Shown here: piece after piece, positions 58,482 through 64,000 of the stretch
Layout: the number at the start of each line of letters is the position of its first letter
Numbering within the stretch: position 1 is the first letter of the stretch
Source: CAVSMC01 sp963728935
Lineage (GTDB): Bacteria > Pseudomonadota > Gammaproteobacteria > Burkholderiales > Casimicrobiaceae
Direction: 5' to 3'
Length of the DNA: 64,000 nucleotides
Assembly (NCBI GenBank): GCA_963728935.1
Contig: CAVSMC010000001.1
Location: 1,922,001 to 1,986,000, forward strand
The notes under the pieces: model-generated
What the model saw: only the letters and a program-made list of their open reading frames with translations
Databases searched by the model: none
Told to the model about the DNA's origin: nothing
Position numbers and translations under genes: made by a program

Positions 58482-58760
58482 GGTTGCTCCTCGACTCTTG
58501 TCGCTGTCCCGAATCTGCAATCATAAGCCATCGCCGTCGCTCAGCCCGGAAGGACGGCGGTAAGCGAGGGCGGCGCGATCGGTTGACGACGGGTGCTTTG
58601 CGCCGCGGGATTCGGACTGCGGATTGCGCAGCACGCGACAAAGCCAACGCCTGGCGGCAGTCCGGATCGAAAGGCGCCGAAAAAGCATTATTGTTTCAAT
58701 GGCTTGCCGGCAGGCTCAAAGTTTGCTGTGTCACGGCCTACATGTGCCCCGGGGAAACTC

Positions 58761-59897
58761 ATGATCGGTCGGCTCTCGTTGCGTGTCTTCGTGATTGCAG
58801 CGGCATTGGCCGCGGTTGCCGCGCGCGCCGAAACGGGCGTCACGGCGGGCTCGATCATCGTCGGGCAGTCGGCAGCCTTTTCGGGGCCGGCGCAGGAGCT
58901 CGGCATCGAGATGCGCAAGGGCGTGCAGGCGTATTTCGATTCCGTCAATCACGCCGGCGGCGTCAACGGACGCAAGCTCGTGCTGAAGTCGCTCGACGAC
59001 GGCTATGAAGCGACGCGCGCCGCCGCGAACACGAAGAAGCTGATCGCCGAGGGCGGCGTGTTCGCGTTGCTCGGCTACGTCGGCACGCCGACGTCCGAAG
59101 CGGCGAAGCCCATCTTCACCGAGGCGCGCGTGCCGTTCGTCGGCGCGTTCACCGGCGCGGAGCTACTGCGCGAGCCGTTCAATCGTTACATCTTCAACGT
59201 GCGCGCGAGCTATTTCGCGGAAACCGACGCAATCGTCGACTTGCTCGCGCGACTGAGCATCACCCGCATCGCCGTGTTCTACCAAAACGACTCGTACGGC
59301 AAAGCGGGACTCGCCGGCGTCGAGCGGGCGATGGAGAAGCGCAAGATGAAAGTGCTCGCGATGGGCACGGTCGAGCGCAACACCGTCGACGTCGCCACCG
59401 CCGTGCAGACGATCGCCAAAGCCGATGCGCAGGCGGTCGTGATGATCTCGGCATACAAGTCGTGCGCGGCGTTCATCAAGGCGATGAAGAACGCCGGCGC
59501 TCATCCGCAGTTCATGAATGTGTCGTTCGTCGGTAGCCGCGCGCTCGCTACCGAGCTTGGCGACAGCGGCCGCGGCGTCGGCATCTCGCAGGTCGTCCCT
59601 TACCCGTGGAACCTCGGAGCGCCAATCGTTCGCGAATACCAGAAGCACGTCGCGGTCGGAGCCGGCGAAGACTTCACGTTCGGCAGCCTCGAGGGCTATA
59701 TCGCCGCGCGGGTGTTCGTCGAAGGGCTGCGCCGCGCCGGTCGCGACCCCACGCGCGAGAGCTTCATCTCGGCGCTCGAAACGCTTCGCGAGTACGACGT
59801 CGGCGGCTTCACCGTCACCTACACGCCGACCGACCACAACGGCTCGCGCTTCGTCGATCTCACCGTCATCGGCCGCGACGGCAAGATCCTGCGCTAG
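58761..59897 (+). CDS. Branched-chain-amino-acid-type ABC substrate-binding protein (LivK-like)
   Basis: Periplasmic binding protein of the Peripla_BP_6 family, 378 residues from the ATG at 58761. Signal peptide MIGRLSLRVFVIAAALAAVA with cleavage after ARA. Mature protein begins ETGVTAGSIIVGQSAAFSGP and has FALLGYVGTPTSEAAKPIFT and FGSLEGYIAARVFVEGLRRA, all typical. Ligand unknown (amino acids, amides, aromatic acids). No permease or ATPase genes lie nearby, so it is an orphan that must share or signal. Divergent from tpa; the 279-bp gap between them shows no other gene and should hold both promoters. Confidence 0.88.
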   Translation: MIGRLSLRVFVIAAALAAVAARAETGVTAGSIIVGQSAAFSGPAQELGIEMRKGVQAYFDSVNHAGGVNGRKLVLKSLDDGYEATRAAANTKKLIAEGGVFALLGYVGTPTSEAAKPIFTEARVPFVGAFTGAELLREPFNRYIFNVRASYFAETDAIVDLLARLSITRIAVFYQNDSYGKAGLAGVERAMEKRKMKVLAMGTVERNTVDVATAVQTIAKADAQAVVMISAYKSCAAFIKAMKNAGAHPQFMNVSFVGSRALATELGDSGRGVGISQVVPYPWNLGAPIVREYQKHVAVGAGEDFTFGSLEGYIAARVFVEGLRRAGRDPTRESFISALETLREYDVGGFTVTYTPTDHNGSRFVDLTVIGRDGKILR

Positions 59898-60090
59898 CGG
59901 CGTGAGCGGCGAGCAGCGGCCCCAAGTCGCGAAGCGAGAAGGGGATGCGAGCAATCGCGAATCGCCGCTCGAGGCCGACAACTGGGCGCGCGCCAACCTC
60001 GACGGTTGTAGAGGCCGAGCGCGCGGCCCGCTGGCGCGGGCGTTCGCGTTGCTGTAACTTCGCGGGTCGCTCAACCCGGGAGGTTTCCCC

Positions 60091-61206
60091 ATGCGCGTCG
60101 GCGTCCCGAAGGAGATCAAGGTACTCGAAAATCGCGTCGGGCTCGTTCCCGGCAGCGTGCGCGAGCTCGCCTCGCACGGCCACGAGGTGATCGTCGAGCA
60201 CAACGCCGGGCAAGGCATCGGCATGGACGACGTCGCGTATCGCAAGGCGGGCGCAACGATCGTCGAAACGGCGGCCGAGATCTTTGCCAGCGCGGAAATG
60301 ATCGTCAAGGTGAAGGAGCCGCAAGCGGTCGAGCGCAAGATGCTCAAGCCCGGCCAAATCCTTTTCACCTACCTGCACCTCGCGCCTGATCCCGAGCAGG
60401 CGAAGGATCTCGTCGCGAGCGGCGCCGTTTGCATTGCGTACGAGACGGTGACATCAACGAGCGGAGGCTTGCCGCTGCTCGCGCCGATGTCGGAAGTCGC
60501 CGGGCGGATGGCGATCCAGGCCGGCGCGTACTACCTCGAGAAGCCGCACGGCGGCCTCGGCATGCTGCTCGGCGGCGTGCCGGGGGTCGACCCGGCGAAG
60601 GTCGTCATTCTCGGCGGCGGCGTCGTCGGCTCGCACGCATGCCATATCGCGCTCGGCATGGGCGCCGAAGTATGGGTGCTCGACCGCAACACCGAAGTGC
60701 TGCGCGCGTTGTGGCGCCAGTTCGGCAGACCGCTCAACACCGTTTTCTCGACGCACGATGCGATCGAGCGCCATGTGACCTCGGCCGACCTCGTCGTCGG
60801 CGGCGTGCTGATCCCCGGCGCGTCGGCGCCGAAGCTCGTTTCGCGCGAGCTCGTGAGCCGGATGAAGCCGGGCTCGGTCATCGTCGACGTTGCAATCGAC
60901 CAGGGCGGCTGCTTCGAGACATCGCGTGCGACGACACATGCCGAGCCGACGTACGTCGTCGACGGCGTCACGCACTACTGTGTGGCGAACATGCCGGGCG
61001 GCGTCCCGCGCACGTCGACGTTCGCGCTGAACAACGCGACGCTGCCGTTCGTGCTCGCGCTCGCGGGCAAAGGGTGGAAGGATGCGCTCGTCTTCGACCC
61101 GCATTTGCGCAATGGACTGAACATCGCGTTCGGCAAGGTGACGTGCGAGCCGGTCGCCGAAGCGCTGGGCTACGCGTACACGGCGCCCGAGCACGTGATG
61201 CAATGA
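60091..61206 (+). CDS. ald: Alanine dehydrogenase
   Basis: NAD-dependent oxidative deamination of L-alanine to pyruvate and ammonia. The 371-residue chain has the family beginning MRVGVPKEIKVLENRVGLVP, catalytic Lys in VKVKEPQ and His in YLHLAPD, and the Rossmann loop VVILGGGVVGSHACHIA. The C-terminal NMPGGVPRTSTFALNNATLP is diagnostic. GGGAGG lies before the ATG. Close to tpa, it would recycle the pyruvate consumed in taurine transamination and release ammonia, a known pairing in taurine degraders. Confidence 0.95.
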   Translation: MRVGVPKEIKVLENRVGLVPGSVRELASHGHEVIVEHNAGQGIGMDDVAYRKAGATIVETAAEIFASAEMIVKVKEPQAVERKMLKPGQILFTYLHLAPDPEQAKDLVASGAVCIAYETVTSTSGGLPLLAPMSEVAGRMAIQAGAYYLEKPHGGLGMLLGGVPGVDPAKVVILGGGVVGSHACHIALGMGAEVWVLDRNTEVLRALWRQFGRPLNTVFSTHDAIERHVTSADLVVGGVLIPGASAPKLVSRELVSRMKPGSVIVDVAIDQGGCFETSRATTHAEPTYVVDGVTHYCVANMPGGVPRTSTFALNNATLPFVLALAGKGWKDALVFDPHLRNGLNIAFGKVTCEPVAEALGYAYTAPEHVMQ

Positions 61207-62816
61207 CGCCGGCGGAGCGCGCCCCCGAATTCGACTACATCGTTGTCGGGGCCGGCACGGCGGGCTGCGTGCTCGCCGATCGACTGACGGCCGACGGACG
61301 GCACAGCGTGCTCGTGCTTGAAGCCGGGCCGAAGGACAACTACATCTGGATTCACGTGCCGATCGGCTACGGCAAGACGATGTTCCACCCCCTGTACAAC
61401 TGGGGGTTCTACACCGAGCCCGAGCCGACGATGAACGGGCGCGCGATCTACTGGCCGCGCGGCAAGGGACTCGGCGGCTGCTCGTCGATCAACGGGTTGA
61501 TCTACATCCGCGGCCAGCGCGAGGACTACGACGCGTGGGCGGCCGACGGCAACGCAGGCTGGTCGTCGAAGGACGTGCTGCCGTATTTCAAGCGGCTCGA
61601 ATCGAACTCGCGCGGCGAAAGCGAATGGCACGGCGCGGGCGGTCCGCTCGCCTGCACCGACATCCCGACCACGCACGAGCTGATCGAAGCGATCATCGCC
61701 GGTGCGGCGGAGCTCGGCATCCGTCGCACCGACGACTTCAATGGCCCTGTGCAGGAAGGCATCGGCTACTATCAGTTGAATACCAAGAACGGCTGGCGCT
61801 CGTCGACGGCGACCGGCTATCTGAAGCCCGCAATGCTCCGGTCGAACCTGCGCGTGGAGACGAACGCGCAGGCGACGGGCATCACGTTCGACGGCGCGCG
61901 GGCCGCCGGTGTCGGCTACGCCCAAGGCGGCGAGACGAAGCACGCGCGCGCTCGCAAGGAAGTGCTTCTCGCCGCCGGCGCGCTGCAGACACCGCAATTG
62001 TTGATGCTGTCGGGCGTCGGTCCCGGTAACCATCTGCAGCAGTACGGCATACCGGTACGCCTCGATCTTCCGGGTGTCGGCGAGAATCTGCAGGACCATC
62101 TGCAGCTTCGGCTCATCTATGAATGCACGAAACCGATCACGACCAACGACGACCTCAATTCGTGGTGGCGTTCGGCGAAGATCGGACTGCAATGGATTCT
62201 GTTTCGCGGCGGGCCGCTTGCGATCGGCATCAACCAGGGCGGGTTGTTCACGCGCGTGCTGCCCGAGTCGAAGACGCCGGATGTACAGTTTCATTTCGCG
62301 ACGCTGTCGGCCGATATGGCGGGTGCGAAGGTGCATCCATTCTCGGGATTCACGTTCAGCGTCTGCCAGCTCAGGCCGACGTCGCGCGGACGGGTACTAC
62401 TGAAATCCGCCGATCCGTTGGCGGCACCCGCGATGCACGCCAACTACCTCGCGACCGACGACGACCGGCGCTGTGCGCTTGCGGGCGTCAAGTTTGCGCG
62501 ACGCCTCGCGTCGACCAACGCGATGCGGCCGTACGTGAAATCGGAGTACCGTCCGGGCGCCGCCGCGACCCGCGACGACGATCTGCTCGACTTCTGCCGG
62601 CAGTGGGGCGCGACGATCTTCCACCCGGTCGGGACGTGCAAGATGGGTAACGACGCGAGCGCCGTCGTCGACGCGGCGCTGCGCGTGCGCGGCGCGGCGG
62701 GGCTTCGCGTCGTCGACGCGTCGATCATGCCGACGATCTGCTCGGGTAACACGGCGGCGCCTGTCGTGATGATCGCCGAGAAGGCGAGCGACCTGATCTT
62801 GGGTGACGCTGGCTAA
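61203..62816 (+). CDS. GMC-family FAD oxidoreductase (choline dehydrogenase-like)
   Basis: Flavoprotein of 537 residues, start overlapping the ald stop (ATGA). The FAD-binding GxGxxG is YIVVGAGTAGCVLADRL, GMC signature one is WPRGKGLGGCSSINGLIYIR, and signature two GALQTPQLLMLSGVGPGNHL. The active-site His/Asn region is GATIFHPVGTCKMGND and IMPTICSGNTAAPVVMIAEK. It oxidises an alcohol or amino-alcohol with electrons passed to quinone or oxygen. Coupling to ald suggests a shared substrate class, but which alcohol is oxidised is unknown. Confidence 0.92.
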   Translation: MTPAERAPEFDYIVVGAGTAGCVLADRLTADGRHSVLVLEAGPKDNYIWIHVPIGYGKTMFHPLYNWGFYTEPEPTMNGRAIYWPRGKGLGGCSSINGLIYIRGQREDYDAWAADGNAGWSSKDVLPYFKRLESNSRGESEWHGAGGPLACTDIPTTHELIEAIIAGAAELGIRRTDDFNGPVQEGIGYYQLNTKNGWRSSTATGYLKPAMLRSNLRVETNAQATGITFDGARAAGVGYAQGGETKHARARKEVLLAAGALQTPQLLMLSGVGPGNHLQQYGIPVRLDLPGVGENLQDHLQLRLIYECTKPITTNDDLNSWWRSAKIGLQWILFRGGPLAIGINQGGLFTRVLPESKTPDVQFHFATLSADMAGAKVHPFSGFTFSVCQLRPTSRGRVLLKSADPLAAPAMHANYLATDDDRRCALAGVKFARRLASTNAMRPYVKSEYRPGAAATRDDDLLDFCRQWGATIFHPVGTCKMGNDASAVVDAALRVRGAAGLRVVDASIMPTICSGNTAAPVVMIAEKASDLILGDAG

Positions 62817-63052
62817 TGGTCATTCCCGCGAACGCCACGTGATCGTCATTCCCGCGAACGCGGGAATCCAGTGACGTTGCTCGGAGCGGAAGACGACACT
62901 GGGTCCCCGCGTTCGCGGGGACGACGAGCGACGTTGGTCGCGGCGCGAACAACGACACGGGGCGCCCGCGTTCGCGGGGACGACGAGCGACGTTGGTCGC
63001 GGCGCGAACAACGACACGGGGCGCCCGCGTTCGCGGGGACGACGCTTGCTCC
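62817..63052. repeat. Family-B repeat cluster with a 59-bp tandem duplication
   Basis: Starts with a partial TCATTCCCGCGAACGC, then a full pair (TCATTCCCGCGAACGCGGGA and GTCCCCGCGTTCGCGGGGAC). The last hairpin plus linker GAGCGACGTTGGTCGCGGCG is duplicated with a 59-bp period (62921-62979 and 62980-63038). It sits between convergent genes and probably terminates both transcripts. Confidence 0.85.
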
Positions 63053-63054
63053 AG

Positions 63055-64000
63055 CTAGTCGCGAAGCACCGCGGGCAGCCAGAGCGCGAGCTGCGGAAAC
63101 GCGAGGATGAGCAGCAGCCCGACGATCTGCAACGCCATGAACTGCATCATGCCCTTGTAGATGTCGTCCAGGTCCCAATCGGGGACGACGCCCTTCAGGA
63201 AATACGCGGACAGCGCGACCGGCGGCGACAGCCACGCCGTTTGCAGGCAGACGGCGACGAGCGTGCAGAACCAGACGAGATCGATGCCGAGCTTCTGCAC
63301 GAGCGGCAGCAGGATCGGCACGACGATCAGCACGATCGGAACCCATTCGAGCGGCCAGCCCAGCACGAAGATGATGCCGAGGATCAGCAGCAGCATGGTC
63401 GTCGGCGGCAAGTCGAGCGAAAGCAGCGATTCGGCGATCAGCGTCGCGCTGCCGAGCCGCGAGAACACCGCGCCGAAATAGTTCGACGCGGCGACGAGCA
63501 GCAGGATCATGCACGACGTGAGCAGCGTCGAATACACGGCTGAGCGGAACGCCGGCCACGTCATGCGCCGATACCCGATCGTGAGCAGCAGCACGGCGAA
63601 CGCGCCGACGGCGCCCGCGTCGGTCGGCGTCGCGATGCCGGCGAGGATCACGCCGAGCGTCGCGAAAATGACGATGACCACCGGCGCGATGCCGACGACG
63701 AGCTCGCGAATCACGATGCCGATCGATCCGGCGCGCTCCTCGAGCGGCAGCGCGGGACCCAGCGCGGGGTTCAGATAGCTGCGCACGAGCGCATAGGCGA
63801 TGTAGAGCAGCGACAGCAGCAGTCCCGGAATCACCGCTGCCGCGAACAGGTCGGTTGCCGGCACGCCGACGACCGGCCCCATGACGATCAGCATTACCGA
63901 CGGCGGAATGAGAATCCCGAGCGTGCCGCCGGCGGTGATGGTGCCGGCGGAAAGACGCACGTCGTAGCCCGAGCGCTTCATCACCGGCGCGGCCATCACG
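63055..64000 (-). CDS. TRAP transporter large permease (DctM-like), 5' end outside the window
   Basis: Partial gene; the visible 315 C-terminal residues are nearly all hydrophobic helices. DctM/TRAP-L features: TITAGGTLGILIPPSVMLIV, GIATPTDAGAVGAFAVLLLT, FVLGWPLEWVPIVLIVVPIL and LQTAWLSPPVALSAYFLKGV. This is the ion-coupled membrane subunit of a tripartite periplasmic uptake system, expected to be preceded by DctQ and DctP genes beyond the edge. Some taurine degraders use a TRAP system (TauKLM), so a link with the neighbouring module is possible, but carboxylate uptake is as likely. Confidence 0.9.
   Translation of the reverse strand, partial: VMAAPVMKRSGYDVRLSAGTITAGGTLGILIPPSVMLIVMGPVVGVPATDLFAAAVIPGLLLSLLYIAYALVRSYLNPALGPALPLEERAGSIGIVIRELVVGIAPVVIVIFATLGVILAGIATPTDAGAVGAFAVLLLTIGYRRMTWPAFRSAVYSTLLTSCMILLLVAASNYFGAVFSRLGSATLIAESLLSLDLPPTTMLLLILGIIFVLGWPLEWVPIVLIVVPILLPLVQKLGIDLVWFCTLVAVCLQTAWLSPPVALSAYFLKGVVPDWDLDDIYKGMMQFMALQIVGLLLILAFPQLALWLPAVLRD

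Overview
The window is a high-G+C chromosomal segment that reads as a betaproteobacterium, most likely Burkholderiales or a close relative. The evidence is gene order typical of that group: dut / coaBC / radC / rpmB-rpmG; rsmB-DUF3108-purN-purM opposite perM-hda; nudix-mnmA; uvrA opposite MFS-ssb; and metG opposite mrp-dcd-amino acid decarboxylase. No rRNA, tRNA, CRISPR array or prophage is visible. Species-level identity cannot be read from the sequence alone.

Layout. 1-2700: a PP2C phosphatase and an FHA protein, then a type IV pilin gene behind a textbook sigma-54 promoter. 2700-10300: a surface-glycan or protein-glycosylation island (TPR/SPINDLY O-GlcNAc-transferase-like protein, WbqC-like protein, two tandem beta-propeller glycosidase-like paralogues, GNAT acetyltransferase, methyltransferase, DegT-family sugar aminotransferase). 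10400-14750: dut, coaBC, radC, rpmB and rpmG, with a toxin-antitoxin module of broken toxin wedged between dut and coaBC and a twice-frameshifted DinB-type pseudogene beside radC. 14950-19800: a decaying DUF6351 esterase-like gene, an acyl desaturase and an MscS channel. 19811-20690: a REP-associated tyrosine transposase (RAYT) flanked by its own repeat arms; the same arm recurs as inverted pairs at four other places. 20680-38000: housekeeping genes (RNA methyltransferase, purN, purM, hda, mnmA, ssb, uvrA), small exported Lys/Ala-rich proteins, a GH15 glucoamylase-like gene and an internally deleted zwf remnant.

38090-45469: a six-gene operon encoding a membrane complex related to hydrogenase-4 and complex I (HyfB, C, E, F, G, I equivalents). 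All four nickel-binding cysteines of the large subunit are replaced, so it is an energy-converting hydrogenase-related (Ehr-type) complex and not a hydrogenase. 45590-53150: metG, mrp, dcd, a large PLP amino acid decarboxylase and a DMT exporter. 53150-64000: a taurine-type module (phosphotransacetylase-like protein, tauC, tauB, tauA, taurine:pyruvate aminotransferase, a LivK-like binding protein, alanine dehydrogenase, a GMC oxidoreductase and the edge of a TRAP transporter gene). Tpa and alanine dehydrogenase would together deaminate taurine while recycling pyruvate, but the sulfoacetaldehyde acetyltransferase (xsc) linking them to the phosphotransacetylase is not present here.

Two independent repeat families dominate the intergenic DNA. 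Family A is the RAYT-associated arm (about 27 bp, core GGGTCAGACTC). Family B is a GC-rich paired palindrome (cores like CCCGCG-NNN-CGCGGG, often readable as VIPAxAGIQ / VPAFAGTT) that sits within operons, forms a 128-bp tandem array, and occurs as an inverted pair around hyfB-hyfC. Several genes show recent decay or rewiring at such repeats.
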